Assembly: GCA_964030475.1 (NCBI GenBank)
Contig: CAXIPT010000075.1
Span: forward strand, 24,741-88,740
Length of the DNA: 64,000 nucleotides
Direction of reading: 5' to 3'
From: Tethya wilhelma
Lineage: Eukaryota; Porifera; Demospongiae; Tethyida; Tethyidae
The notes under the pieces are model-generated. The model saw nothing but the letters and a program-made list of their open reading frames with translations, was not told the DNA's origin and ran no database searches. This document shows, in pieces, positions 12,591 to 25,189 of this stretch; positions within the stretch are counted from its first letter, which is position 1; the number at the start of each line of letters is the position of its first letter. The position numbers were made by a program, and so were the translations under genes.

Positions 12591-12889
12591 TTGAATACTG
12601 TGTAATCATAGCAACTTGGTCTAAACTCTGTAAACCACTCTCCATCATCTATCTAATAGCTTCATTCTCCCTCAAATATAATGCTTACCCAACTTAATGC
12701 ATTACACCTGGGAATCAGTAGGCTTTGTAGTGACTGATGTGGCTGTTTTGTCATCACTGTTGTCAATACTGGAATCTGGTGAGCCTGAATTAATGCATAA
12801 TCACATACCACACAATCAAGATAGAAAAACAAACAAGCACAGTAACATGACATAGTAGTAACACAGACACTGCTAGAAGCTAATTGTGA

Positions 12890-15642
12890 CTCACCAATGT
12901 CTTTGGTCTTGCTGACATGTTGAGGGTCTGTTTTCTTACTTGACTGGGACTCAGGACAAGTACACTCACCAGGAGACTGGGATTCCATGGTACCAGATTT
13001 CCCATTGTCACCTAATAATATTAGTACAAATAAAATTATTAGCTAAGTACACGAGTACAGCTATAAATGCTAATAAACACAAAATCATAATGAACATAAA
13101 ATCATACTTAAATCTTGAAGTCCAGCTCCAGTTTGGTGGATAAGTTTTGATTTACATTCTGTAGCACTATCACCAGCATCATCTTCACTACTGTGATGAC
13201 TGTCATCCTCATATAGATCCTCAGAGTCTGTAACAGTGTATATCGTTACTAATGTGCATAAAGGGGAAAAAATCAATTTTTACTTAATTGAGTCACACCT
13301 TCATCAAGATCAACCAAACCAACTTCTTCACCACATTTCCAATGGTCTGTAAGATCTTTCAATAGCTTCAATCGACGATGGAAGTGAATATGAGAGGCTC
13401 CACTAGCGACAGAGGCCAATTCAGTTGTGAGGAGTAATGCCTTGCGATACTTCTCATGTTGGCTAAGTTTCCGGTTACACTTTGAAGATGATTTTGCTAC
13501 CGTCAAATGAGATTGGGATAAGTAACTAGAGAAGAGTCTCTGGGTTGACTTATAATATTCCGTTGTCCAACGTTTCTCACACAGACTAGAATCAAACAGG
13601 GAAGCTTTCAACTTGGCTCGTAAAGCAAACATATGGCGGCATGGTAAGTGCATCGATCTTCGAAAAACACATGCACAATCTGTTAGACTCCCAACCCTTT
13701 CTCCTTCTGATGTTTCTACGATGTACAGCTCACCATCTTCCTTAATTTGTTTGACCTTTGACGCTAGCTTCATCTGCTTAAGAAAAAATGTAGAAGCATA
13801 GGATGTAAGGAGCTTCGAATACTCTATTTCTGGGCTACCATGTTCATATGGCTGGACCTTGACCTTCTGAAACATTATAGCGGCTTTGTGATCTCGTTCA
13901 GTCCTCAGGGTAGTTAGAATAACAAAGAAGCTGGTTATGAACTGCTCAAGAGAGCTATGCCGACTAATAACTTGTTTCAGTTTTCCATTGATGCTTTCGA
14001 GACGATTACTAGTTGTATTCAAGAAACTGCCACACAACGATTTTAGACCTAAAACCCATTCACTTCGTATTGGGTCCCAGTTCTCATCAAAATACTTAAC
14101 AACAACACTTGTGGCATCTGATTGGAACTAAGAATATAGCACCTCGTACTCGGCTTGAGAAGAGGCATATGCAAGCTTCTGGACCAATTCCAGACACAGT
14201 GTCCTCTGCCCAGATGATATCCCCATTTTTTCGCAAGATATCTCTCTTCGAAAACTACGTAGTGTGTGAAACAAACAAATTAGCACAGAGGAGTTTGGAA
14301 GGCACTCCTTGATTATTCCTTTCCCATTCATTGTTGAATTTCTTGAAAGTGCCCATCATCCACTTCATGCTCTCTGCATCTTCGGAAACGAGAAGGCAAA
14401 CACTTGTGATTTCACTCTGACCATTAGAGTCTTCAGACAATGTAAAGTAGGTTGGCAACCCAAGTTCTAGAAGCTTGTACATAGCATCCATGAACACTAT
14501 CTCAGGATAAGCACGAAATGCTTCCTTCATCTGGACGTCTTGGAAGAAAAGTCCTTTAAAGCCTTTTTCTTCATCGGAATACACCTCTACAGTACAACCT
14601 GTAAAAAATCAATGTATAGCGTACTATGGATGTACCAGTAAACATTTGTTAACAAACATTTTACACAACGGACCATATTTCTCCATCAGTGCTTGAACCG
14701 TAGCATAAAGATCATTCCTTGATTTTCCCTTTCTTTCAGAGAGCCCAATGTTTGTTAAATCTTTCAAGAGAATGACGTTGCACGTTTCTTGGCATAGCTC
14801 CTGCTGTATCATTTTCTTGTTGGCCTTCATTTCCAACAGAGTGGCTGCTTTCTCCCTTGCCTCCTTTGAAAGATGCCTTTGCTGGGGTAGATGCCTATAA
14901 AGCTCCTACAACCAAGCAAACAACGAGTACAATGTAAAACTAGCATGTATGGATCTAAACAAAATTCACTGTGGCTAGAGCTACAGCTCCGTAAACTAAA
15001 GCTAAATACATTGTAGTCCATGGTGGCGAATCTTTTATGCAAAAATCCGGATACACATTACATAACTTTGCAATACAAAAAGCAATAGGAAAGTATACAG
15101 ACTGCCGTAGCTCCACTGAGCAACGCCAAACACATTTACCTGGGATACTGGATGATTATGCTCAAAGCAAACACTCTTAACTCTTAGAGAGTTTCCAGCT
15201 TCATCAGCTATCAGTGAAATTTGAACAGGACAATCTTGCTTAAATGTCCTGCAAGATCAAGTGGCAAGATGTAGCATTAAAGGGTAGCTAGCTAGCTACA
15301 TACACTATAATTTGAATCATGTACACATATAAACTTGACATAGCTGGAACCAGTGACTTACGAAGTATTCCTCTTTCCTTTGCCTTTAGGCTTGAAAGCC
15401 TGGCCTCCATGGATACAACAAAATTTTAGCTCGTAGTACTTGAGAGAAGGGTTCAAATAGCGGGTTAGACGTTTTCTAGTGGCCTCTATTGTCCTCGCAT
15501 CCCGTCTCCAAAACTGCACAAAATGAGCTGGTTCGTAGTCCTTGATTTTTAAAGTTAAGGCTTCAAAGCTTTTGAAGCTCTCCTCTACAACAAACGTTAT
15601 AGTCGCTTCTTTAGCTCCCTCAACGTTACAGGCCTCAGCCAT
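12890..15642 (-). pseudogene. ZSWIM/MULE-type transposase-like gene, broken
   Basis: A multi-exon minus-strand gene. Exons, by splice signals and homology, are about 15642-15362 (from ATG 15642, FAR1-like start ending in a HGGQAFKPKGKGKR block), 15248-15140 (cysteine and ...EHNHPVSQ), 14905-14674, 14598-13299, 13227-13108 (acidic tail) and small 3' exons down to about 12890. The large exon has the MULE-type core: VFMDAMYKLL (first catalytic Asp), CLFHTLRSFRREI, and NRLESINGKLKQ (Glu). A SWIM zinc finger follows (CAC...PCRHMFALR). The region around 14330, where the second Asp motif should lie, is deleted with a frame change, and an in-frame TAG sits at 14128-14130. Layout matches ZSWIM1/3-like proteins. 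Whether this was a domesticated gene or a MULE is open. Confidence 0.8.
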
Positions 15643-15662
15643 ACTACTCAGCTACACCACGT

Positions 15663-16721
15663 GGAGAATACCCACACGAAATCAGGTACTGGTACTTCAA
15701 TGTTTCTTTTATTGTTCCCGGTACCAGTACTGTGGCGCTGGGGTTCTAAATAACCGTTACCGGTACTTTAACCTTGGAATTTTGAGTGCCGGTACCGGTA
15801 CGTTAGCCACAGCGTTTTTAATTTATGGCATGATTGGTGTTGCTACTTTTGTGAATCATCTGGTATTGTAATTTATGTAAAAAATGTGACGTGTCAAGCG
15901 AAAACCTGACGTTTGGGAATTTCTGCGAATGTATATCTGCACCTTCCCAGGAAACGCATATCAAAATTTAGTGTCCATATCTCTAGCAGTTTTCCAGATA
16001 TAGCGCTTACAAGCAGCCCTGCCTCCATTCGTGGCTTCGTAGAAAACGGTTGTAAACTCGTTTTTTAAGCAAATTTGGGCAGTCTGTATACTCTTTGTAT
16101 CTTAATTGAATCATGTACAGTTACACGTTTCCATGTACTTGTGGCAATGAATATTACCACAGAAGCCACATGGTTTTAGAAATTTTTCCAGTGATTGATG
16201 ATTTTGAAGAAAGAAGACACAGAAGACAACTATTGGACCCTTGGAAGTTAACGCTTATTTTTGGCAATGTCTAGAATAACTTCCTTAACTAGCGTTTTTA
16301 CTAGTGTTGCTAGTAAGCGTTCGTAATGACAAGAGTACTGGCAGTTATTCTTATACCTTTAGCTAGCAACACTACTGTATGAACGCTAGATCTAGTTTTG
16401 TCTATATACATTTATAGCACAAATAATGTAGGTTACACCTAACGTATCCATACAGGTACAGACTTATACCTTCTTAGTACAAGGAATGTAGCCTCCTGGG
16501 TGCACACAAATGAAGGGAATTTAGCAATTGGAACACAAAGAAATATTAATAAAACTTCAGGTAAGTTTGTGATAGCAGTTTGCAATTTGCCTGTATTCAT
16601 ATCCAGTCCATAGCACTACTTTCAACTGGTTGGTCTTATTATTTGTAGCCTGATATTACTAAACGTATACAATATTATCATATGTGACCTTTGACCTCTA
16701 ATACATTGCTATACAGAGGAA
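15663..16721. other. No gene; GGTACC-rich palindromic patch
   Basis: Between 15683 and 15805 the palindromic phrase GGTACYGGTAC recurs in several forms (about five). Positions 15825-15880 hold a reversed copy of the AT-rich unit found in the 1-2393 array. The rest is unassigned. Confidence 0.5.
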
Positions 16722-17201
16722 AATGAAAGCACCAAGGTGCATAAGCCTCAGCGCACTCACATGTATGCATGACATATGACCAGCACGGTCCACTGAGAGG
16801 TGTCAGCGGCCTAGCAAATTCAAGCCTGCTGCAATTGACCTGTGGTTAATCTAGTTATATTTAAACCGCTGTTTTGATGATTCATTGAACATACTTTTGA
16901 TGCTTGTAGTACTTAGTACTTGCACTTTAATGCTCAGCTCGAGATACTTCTACACAAAGCTATATTAATTCAAATTGCAATCATTGAGTTACTTACCTGT
17001 ACTGTCCAAGCAGCAGGCTAAGCCAGCCTGCCGATCTCCAGTCCATGATTCAAGCTGTATTGTTTCTAGATAACGCACACTACACGGGGCGTGATCAATG
17101 GGTGCGGTTTCGAAGCTAAGCACTCAGAGAAGCACCAAAGCCTCAAATCTCAGAAACTACAGCATTTTGCAAGATTCTACACAACAAATTTCTAGATAAT
17201 N
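16722..17201. repeat. Dispersed repeat family R, copy B, cut at a contig join
   Basis: Starts AATGAAAGCACCAAGGTGCA like copy A and shows internal homology to 2740-2860. It ends abruptly at the single N at 17202, after which satellite DNA begins, so its right part is lost at an assembly join. Confidence 0.6.
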
Positions 17202-17202
17202 T

Positions 17203-19237
17203 AAAAAAACAAAGTTTTATTACAGTAGATATAAAGAACTTTGTTTTTTTGAGTGACTATGGACTTAGAAAATTTTCTAAGACCATAAAGTACACTTTTT
17301 TCACAAAACGTTTATTTTGCCTTGAAAACACGTTTCAGCACAAAATAAACACTTATTTTACTTTTTCCACACATGTAACATTCTTTTGGTGTAAAAAACA
17401 CTGCTAGTGAAAAACAAAGTTTTTTCACGGTAGAGATATAAAAACTTTTTTTTTTTTGGGTTACTATGTACTTAGATAATTTTCTAAGACAATAAAGTAC
17501 ACTATTTGTAAAAAGCCTTTTACTCTTCCTTGAAAACACTAAGTCTTTTTAGCCAAAAAGAAACACTTATGTGATATTTTACTTTTCACAACACATGGAA
17601 CATTCTCTTGGTGTAAAAAAAATTGTTAGTAAATAACAAGGTTTTTTCATTGCAGAGATAAAGAATTTAGTTTTTATGAGTGACTATGAACCTTGAAAAT
17701 TTTCTAAGACCATTAAGACACTAAGCGTTTATATTGCCTTGAAAGCACTTTTCAGCACAAAAGAAACACTTTTGTGATATTTTACTTTTTTCATCACATG
17801 GAACATTTTCTTGGTGTAAAAAACATTGCTAGTTAAAAACAGTTTTATCATGGTAGACATGAAGAACTTAGTTGTTTCGAGTTACTATGTACTTAGAATA
17901 TTTTCTAAGACCATAAAGTACACTTTTTCCAGAAAAAGTTTATTTTGTCTTTAAAACACTTTTTAGAAATAAAGAAACACTTTTGTGATATTTTACTTTT
18001 CACAACACATGGATCATTTTCTTAGAGTAAATAACATTGTTAGTATAAAACGAAGTTTTCACACGGAGAAGATAAAGAATTTAGCGTTTTAGTGACTATA
18101 GGCTTAGAATATTTTATAATACCATAAATTAAACGTTTTGCTAAAAACGTTTATTTTGTTTTAAAAAATACTTTTCAGGACAAAAGAAACACTTTTGTGA
18201 TATTTTACCTTGCTCAACACATGTAACATTTGCTTGGTGTAAAAAACATTGTTGGCCAAAAAAACATGGTTTTTTTATGGCAAAGATAAAGAACTTAATT
18301 TTTTGAGTGACTATGGACTTAGAAAATTTTCTAAGACCATAAAGTACACTTTTTGCAAAAAACGTTTATTTTGTCTTAAAAAAACTTTTCAGGACAAGAG
18401 AAACACTTTTGTGATATTTTACTTCTCTTAAAACATGGAATATTCTATTGATGTAAAAAACATTGCTAGTAAAAAGCAAAGTTTTTTCACGGTAGATATA
18501 AAAAACTTAGTGTTTTGGACGGACTTTGGACTTTGAATATACGTTTTGCAAAAAACGTTTATTTTGCATTCAAAACCCTTTTCAGCACAAAATAAACACT
18601 TTTGTGTTATTTTATTTTCTCAACACATGGAACATTTTCTTGGTGTAAAAAACATTTTTGGTGAAAAACAAAGTTTTCTCACTGTAGAGATAAAGAACTT
18701 AATTTTTGAAGTGACTATAAACTTTGAAAATTTTGTAAGACCATAAAGTACACTTTTTACAAAAAACCTTTAATTTGCCGTGAAAATACATTTCAGCACA
18801 AAAAAACATTTTTGTGAAATTTTTCTTTTTTCAACACATGGAAAAAACAATGCTAGTGAAAACAAAGTTTTCTGAAGGTAGAGATAAATAACTTAGTTTT
18901 TTGGTTACTATGTACTTAGAAAATTTTCTAAGATCATAAAGTACACTTTTTACAAAAAACCTTTATTTTTCTTTGAAAATTCTTTTCAGCTCAAAAGAAA
19001 CACTTTTGAAAAATTTTCCTATTTTCAACACATGGAACATTCTCTTGGTAAAAAAAACATTGTTAGTCAAAAGCAAAGTTTTTTCATGGTAGATATAAAG
19101 AACTTAGTGTTTTTGTGTGAATATGGACTTAGAAAATTTTCTAAGACCATAAAATACACTTTTTGCAAAAAACGCTTATTTTGCCTTGAAAACACTTTTC
19201 AGCACAAAATAAACACTTTTGTGATATTTTTCTTTGC
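17203..19237 (+). repeat. Satellite array, block 1 (about 210-bp monomers)
   Basis: About ten diverged monomers with a spacing of roughly 190-215 bp. Each has a GGAACATTYTCTTGGTGTAA block, a CAAAGTTTTTTCACGG block, the 16-bp palindrome TTAGAAAATTTTCTAA followed by GACCATAAAGTACAC, and an AAACGTTTATTTTG block. Short open frames are translations of this repeat. The array is continued by 29166-33130 and 40175-40641. The interruptions are transposons with readable target duplications. Confidence 0.92.
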
Positions 19238-19444
19238 TTAACTCTTTAGGGCCGATAGCGGATAAATCCGCACGCTATTAATAATTCATTTTTTTGAATA
19301 CGTTACGTCATTACCAATGCAAGCGCGCGACAAACTGCAGGCGCAGATTGCCCTTGTGGCGGTAAAGTAATACCTTTGCAGCAGCTGGAAATTAGTTTGC
19401 TTTGCAGCAAATATTTTTGAGTGGAAGTTATTTTACTAGCGAGG

Positions 19445-20359
19445 ATGTCTATGAAAACAAGACTAAGTGCTGAAGACGTACTGAGATTTGTTGATGAGGA
19501 ACCCATGGCCTATGGCAGTGATGATGATTTAGGCATGAGTGATGATGAAGACTTTGATGGTGACTCAGGTACACAATTTATAATAATTATTTCTAACTCT
19601 ACTACAATAGATAATACACGTAAATATTATTAGCTTCAAGACCGGACAGATCTCCAGACATGACACCGTCACGCACACCTTTCTGTAAGAAAATTGAAGA
19701 CTATACATAATAATACACTGTAACTAAATTCAGTTATTATTATTCCAGCTCCTTATATTTCATCTCCGAGCAGTTTGATCTGTAAGTGAGGATAAAATGT
19801 AGCATGTTATAGTATTTTTCTATCATACTACTTTCCTTCTTAGCTGATGGTCCTGACAGTCCGCCATCATACAGTCCTGAATCTCCACTGGCATCCCATT
19901 CTCCAGAATTGCCTTCTATGAGTGACGAATCCTGTATGTGATGACAATAATTTGCATGTTGATGAGTTTGCTATTCAAATCTTATGAAGTGTCTGTTTTA
20001 CTTCTCAGCTTGTGATGATCAGTTTCCAGAAGATCCAGAATCTCCTATAGATTCAACTTCGTCTACAAGATCACCTTGCATCACAACTTCCTGTGAAAGT
20101 GACGAACCATGTATGTCATACATGGTATATTATATCTAACACAACAATGACATACACAGAAGTATGAACACATATTGTGCATTAGTGAATGTGAATGTAT
20201 GTATGTCTGTGTGTGTGTTAGCATGCATGTAGATGTGTGTGTGTGTATGTGTAGGCTAGATGTGTGTGTGAGTGTGTGATAGCTCACTTCAAGTGTCCAT
20301 CTGTGTGTGTTCGTGCATTTCATGTGTGTGTGTGTGTTATTACATTTCATATAATGATG

Positions 20360-20396
<37 letters not shown>

Positions 20397-20646
20397 GTGC
20401 GTGTGTGCATGTGTGCGTGTGTGTTGCATTTCATAATGATGCATGTATAATATGTGTGAGTGAATATGTGAATGTGTGTCGTGTGTGTGTTAGTGTCTTT
20501 GGGCATATAATTATCTAGTGTCATGCACATTTTTCTCTCTAGCAATGTATTCGTGTATGTATATACACAAATAAATAGCTAAAAATTGTTGACGAAAGTT
20601 AGTGGCTATATATGTGTGTGTGTTGGTGCACTTGTACACATCTTAT

Positions 20647-20692
<46 letters not shown>

Positions 20693-23600
20693 TGGGTGAG
20701 CGTGAGATACGAATGCATACTGATATAATTGGAACCAAGCAAATTTTTCTTCTTAGCAACGTATACAACAGTACATACACTAATGAATCTGTTATAGCTA
20801 TCCAGCTTTTCAAGGAGCAAATTTGTATGCGCATGTTTTTTCTGAGGGTATGTTGGTCTGTGTATGTGCATGTGTGCATATGTGTGTGTATGAGACACTG
20901 TGTACATGTGTGAGTGTATGTGTGACACCTGCATACACTAGCTCACACAAGTACAGTGTCTCATACACACACACATACGCACACATGCACATACACAGAC
21001 CAACATACCCTCAGAAAAAACATGCGCATACAAATTTGCTCCTTGAAAAGCTGGATAGCTATAACAGATTCATTAGTGTATGTACTGTTGTATACGTTGC
21101 TAAGAAGAAAAATTTGCTTGGTTAGTGTCATTCACATTTTTCTCCCTAGCAATGCATTCAACAATACATGTACAAATAAATACTGTATAGCTAAAGAAGT
21201 TAGTGGCTATGTATGTGTGTGTTGGTGCATTTGTACACATCTTATTGTGAGTGTGTGTGTGTGTGAGTGAGTTATGAATGCATACTGATATAATTATTGG
21301 TAGATATATGCCGAAAGACACTAACACGATACACATTCACATATTCACACACACATACATACTGCAACATCATTATATGAAATGCAATGACACACACACA
21401 TGCACAGACCTGCATGCGTGTGTGCATGTGTGTGTGTGTGTGTGGATGCATGTATTTTTGTGAGTGAATATGTGAATCTGTATTGTGTGAGTTAGAGTCT
21501 TTGGGCATAATAATATCAAGATCAAGCATTTCTCTCCCTAGCAACGTATTCAACAGTATAAACAAATATGTCATAGCTATCTAACCTATATCAAGAAGCA
21601 AATTCAAACACCTGCGTGCATTTGTGTATTTCATATGCTTGTAGATGTTAGTGAGTACCCAATGTTACTTGTAGTCAAGTGTCATTTACACTTTTTCTAA
21701 GAAACGTATACAACAAGATACTCAGGTATAGCTAATAATGCGTGTTTGTGCACTTGAAAAATTAGTCAACACAAATGCATGGGCATGACTATCTAACAAT
21801 ACTATCAAAAGCTTACTGAGGCTCAAACAAATACTCAATGGTATGTAGGCATTATAAAATTATATTGTCAACTAATAATCAAAAATATAGATGCACAGCA
21901 TACCATTATCTATCAGGTTACTATTTACCGCTTATTTCCTGAACAATATACTTGTAGCACCAACTCGCTCCAGAAGTAGATCTCCCAGTAATAGAAGAGC
22001 CCATGGCACAAGAAGACGTAACAGAGGTATACACCTATACAAAAATAGCATAGTACAGTAAATTCACAACATTTCAAATATATGATTTCAGGACATGGCC
22101 GAAATGGAAGAGTACCAAACAGAGGTAGAGGAAGAGGAAGGGGAAGAGGGAGAGGGAGAGGGAGAGGGAGAGGCCGTGGCAGTGGCAGTGGCAGTGGCAG
22201 GGGCAGGGGCAGACAAGGACGAAATAGCCAGTCCAGTAACGCTTATGATGAAAAGCTAAAGAAGCTTATTGGCAGCAATGAGGACAATCTAAGAGCTATA
22301 GTGGATGACTCAAGTGCTAGTAAGCAACTAAACACACAACTGCTTCTATACATGCAATATATAGAGATAATAAAAATTATTTACTTTCACTAGAATGGAA
22401 TGATACTGCAACCAACGTGCAAGTGGATGATTTTGTGGAAGATGTTGGACCCACGACTTACATCCCGAGTGATCCTTACGAGGTCTTTGGCCTATTCTTT
22501 GACGATAGTATCATTGATACTATCGTCACAGAAACAAATCGATATGCCAGGCAGGTTTTGCCACCAAGTAAGCACTGGGCCACTACAGCTGCTGAAATAA
22601 AGGCTTACTTTGGTTTTGTCATCCTCATGGGTATCAACCATCTTCCAGAGATCCGGGATTACTGGTCCACTGATTCTCATTATCACTATGCTCCTATTGC
22701 AGACAGAATCGCCCGTGATAGATTCGAAGAGATCAGTAGGTACATGCACTTTGTGGACAACAGCACGTTACCTAAGAGAGGAGAGAGTGGTTATAGTCGC
22801 ACACAGAAGGTAGACCCAATTCTATCAGCAATGAAAGCTAATTGTTCAAAGCTTCTCAATCCCAACAAAGAGCTTAGTGTCGATGAAGCCATGATCCCTT
22901 TCAAGGGACGCTCCATGATGAAGCAATACATGCCCAACAAACCCGTCAAACGAGGATTTAAAGTGTGGGTTATTGCTGAATCCCGTTCAGGATATTTTTT
23001 GGATTTCAACATGTATACGGGATCTACTGGTGATAGTACAGAGCATGGCTTGGCTACAAAGGTAGTAAAAACACTCACACACAACTATCTAAACCAAAGG
23101 AGGCAAGTGTTTTGTGACAATTACTTTACCTCAGTCGATCTCTTTCACCATCTTTGGAAGAATGAAACGTATGCATGCGGCACAGCAAGACCAAGTAGAA
23201 AAGGATACCCCTCAGAGCTCCTAAATGATGCTGACACCATGCAAAGAGGTGATCATCGATTCCGTCAGTATGGTAGTCTCGTAGCAACTGTGTGGAAAGA
23301 CACAAAGCATGTAAAAATGCTGTCTACCATGAATTCTACAGAGACTATAACAATTTCAAGAACGAATCGAGATGGTTCTTCACAAGATGTCTCATGTCCT
23401 AAATGTGTTGATAGCTACAATAATCACATGGGGGGAGTGGACAAAGGAGATCAATTGCGTCGGTACTACCATGTTAGGCTGAAGTGTAGAAAAAACTACA
23501 AATACCTGTTTTGGTTTCTCTTTGATGTTGCCATCACGAATGCCTATCTACTCATGTCTCGGTACAGTGTAGGCTCGCTCAGATCTTTGAGTATCAAGGA

Positions 23601-23844
23601 ATTTCGTGCCCACCTCGCAGAAGGTCTCATAGGAAAGTACATGTCCAGGAAGCGTAGAGGTCGACCAAGATCAAGGCCACGACCACCATCTACACCAGTC
23701 ACACTCTCTGAACACTTTCCTGTAAAAAGCAAAGAGCAGAAGGTGTGCACACTGCAAGAGGGTTCGACAGCACAGAAGACCAAGAGATTCAACATGGCAG
23801 TGCCCAGCTTGTCCCGGCAGACCAAACCTGTGCTTCACAGGTAA
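19445..23844 (+). CDS. piggyBac-type transposase, eight exons, C-terminus frameshifted
   Basis: Cut-and-paste transposase acting at TTAA sites. Exons by GT-AG signals: 19445-19568, 19634-19684, 19749-19781, 19844-19933, 20009-20110, 21958-22026, 22092-22319 and 22394-23844 (about 715 codons). The N-terminus is acidic (SDDDLGMSDDEDFDGDS), exons 2-6 encode a Ser/Pro-rich linker and exon 7 an RG/SG-repeat tract. The main exon is the DDE domain with LSVDEAMIPFKGR, QVFCDNYFTSVDL and NHMGGVDKGDQ supplying the three Asp motifs. The C-terminal Cys-rich finger (CAHCKR, CPACPG, CFTG) is present but in another frame. A run of five A at 23724-23728, where element 1 has four, shifts the reading frame before it. 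Catalytic core otherwise intact. It could be a real mutation or a sequencing error. Confidence 0.88.
20150..21660. repeat. TG/CA-rich tandem repeats inside transposase intron 5
   Basis: Units of roughly 600 bp containing CACATTTTTCTCYCTAGCAA, AGTTAGTGGCTATRTATGTG and long (TG)n runs recur at about 20525-20700, 21128-21290 and partly 21530-21700. They lie in the 1.85-kb intron between the exons ending at 20110 and starting at 21958. The long Val/Cys/His-rich frames are repeat translations. Confidence 0.8.
20733..21123. repeat. Long near-perfect palindrome in intron 5
   Basis: Bases 20733-20913 (starting AACCAAGCAAATTTTTCTTC) are mirrored almost exactly by 20942-21123 (ending GAAGAAAAATTTGCTTGGTT). 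The arms are about 180 bp with a loop of roughly 28 nt. The arms include unique sequence as well as TG repeats, so this is more than a dinucleotide coincidence. Transcribed intron RNA would fold into a long hairpin. Confidence 0.9.
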
Positions 23845-24092
23845 GAATGACAGGTCAAACTGTTTCATTCACTGGCATCAGCACTCTTGAATACTGTGTA
23901 ATCATAGCAACTTGGTCTAAACTCTGTAAACCACTCTCCATCATCTATCTAATAGCTTCATTCTACCTCAAATAACTACAACTAACATTTTTATTTCCCC
24001 TCACTAAGTCATCTATGTTTAGCATCGTTGTTCTCTATCCCTCTATAATCTATCATCATTCTCCCCTCAACTGTATCTATAGTCTCTCTCTT

Positions 24093-24095
24093 TCT

Positions 24096-24146
<51 letters not shown>

Positions 24147-24240
24147 GCTCTCCCTACGCTAAATAATTTATTCTCTCTCTCTCTCTCTCTACGCTATTTA
24201 TTCTATCTCTCCCTACGCTAAATTATGATTATAGTCATAG
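24093..24240. repeat. (CT)n microsatellite in the piggyBac 3' region
   Basis: A long TCTCTC run with short interruptions in the untranslated 3' part of the element. It recurs in the duplicated piece at 28612-28740 with different repeat numbers. Confidence 0.85.
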
Positions 24241-25189
24241 GCGCTCGCTCGCTCTCACTCACTCTCTCTGTCTCCTGAGCTACGCTCTAACTTACTCTAT
24301 CTCTCCCTACGCTAAAATTATGACAATGATTCAGTAGAGTCATGCAGGCTATTTTTCGCTCTCCCCGTCCCCGCTCTAGCTATATCTAGCCAACGCTCTC
24401 TCACTCATGTAATATAACTTACCTTGTAAACTTTCGAGTGTCCTGACTCCTCCGATAATGATGACAACGATACTCTGTGGTGCTTTCTGTAAAATGTTTA
24501 GCTTCAGTGCTTTCACCACGTGGTCAAATTTATAATAGCACGAGTTGAAATTTAGCGTCTAAGGTCACGGGGTCAACCAGAGATAGCGGAAGTAAAATGT
24601 AGGCGGAGCGTAAAGTGAANGTACTGGGAATAATTCAGTATTAATTTTTAGCCTCTTATGCAATCTTGCCTGAAGCAATTGTGGTTAGTGCAATATGAGC
24701 TTGTGGTTAGTGCAATATGAGTTTGTGGTTAGTGCAATATGGAAAATAATTTACTTAGTAACAACATAGCACCAGGATGTAATTAGGAGTATTGACCCGT
24801 TACGTATCTGGAAGAGTGAATATTATGCTCGGTTCTGCCCCTTTCCTCCTGTTAATTCTTAATTGTGACCTGGTCTCTTACTTGGCATTGTAAACCAGTT
24901 ATATCACAAAAAAGCAATTTAAGGCACACAAATCACTAGAAGCTTACAATTAAGTTGCAAATGGATGGGTGAAAGTAGTTCAATCATGGAAGCTCCCAAA
25001 TCATGAAGACAAGTGTGTACTTATAGGAAGGGTGAGCCAGGCATGGTGATCAGCCTGTAGTTTTTATAGTATCTATGGTACTAGTATGGATTGTAGTGTA
25101 TGATCAGTGTCAAGATTATTATTATAAACTATTATGATAAAAGTTTATAGGTTTGTCACTCTCAATGTTGTAGAGAAACCCTCATACTT

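Larger units (their letters stand above)
10127..12677 (+). mobile_element. piggyBac element 1, decayed and 3'-truncated
   Basis: It begins TTAA (10123-10126) then CTCTTTAGGGCCGATAGC, the same terminus as the element at 19242. Homology to that element continues, with an internal deletion, through the transposase and into its 3' flank, then stops near 12677. The characteristic right terminus is absent. It carries a nested MITE at 10981-11590. Confidence 0.85.

Noticed and set aside
17312..19241. Lys/Phe-rich frames of 60-75 codons in the satellite
   Set aside because: They recur with each monomer, are shifted by small indels and lack any conserved start or domain.
20081..21574. Several open frames of 60-154 codons rich in His, Thr, Val and Cys
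   Set aside because: They are translations of TG/CA repeats and of the palindrome arms. Mirror-image peptides appear on both strands.
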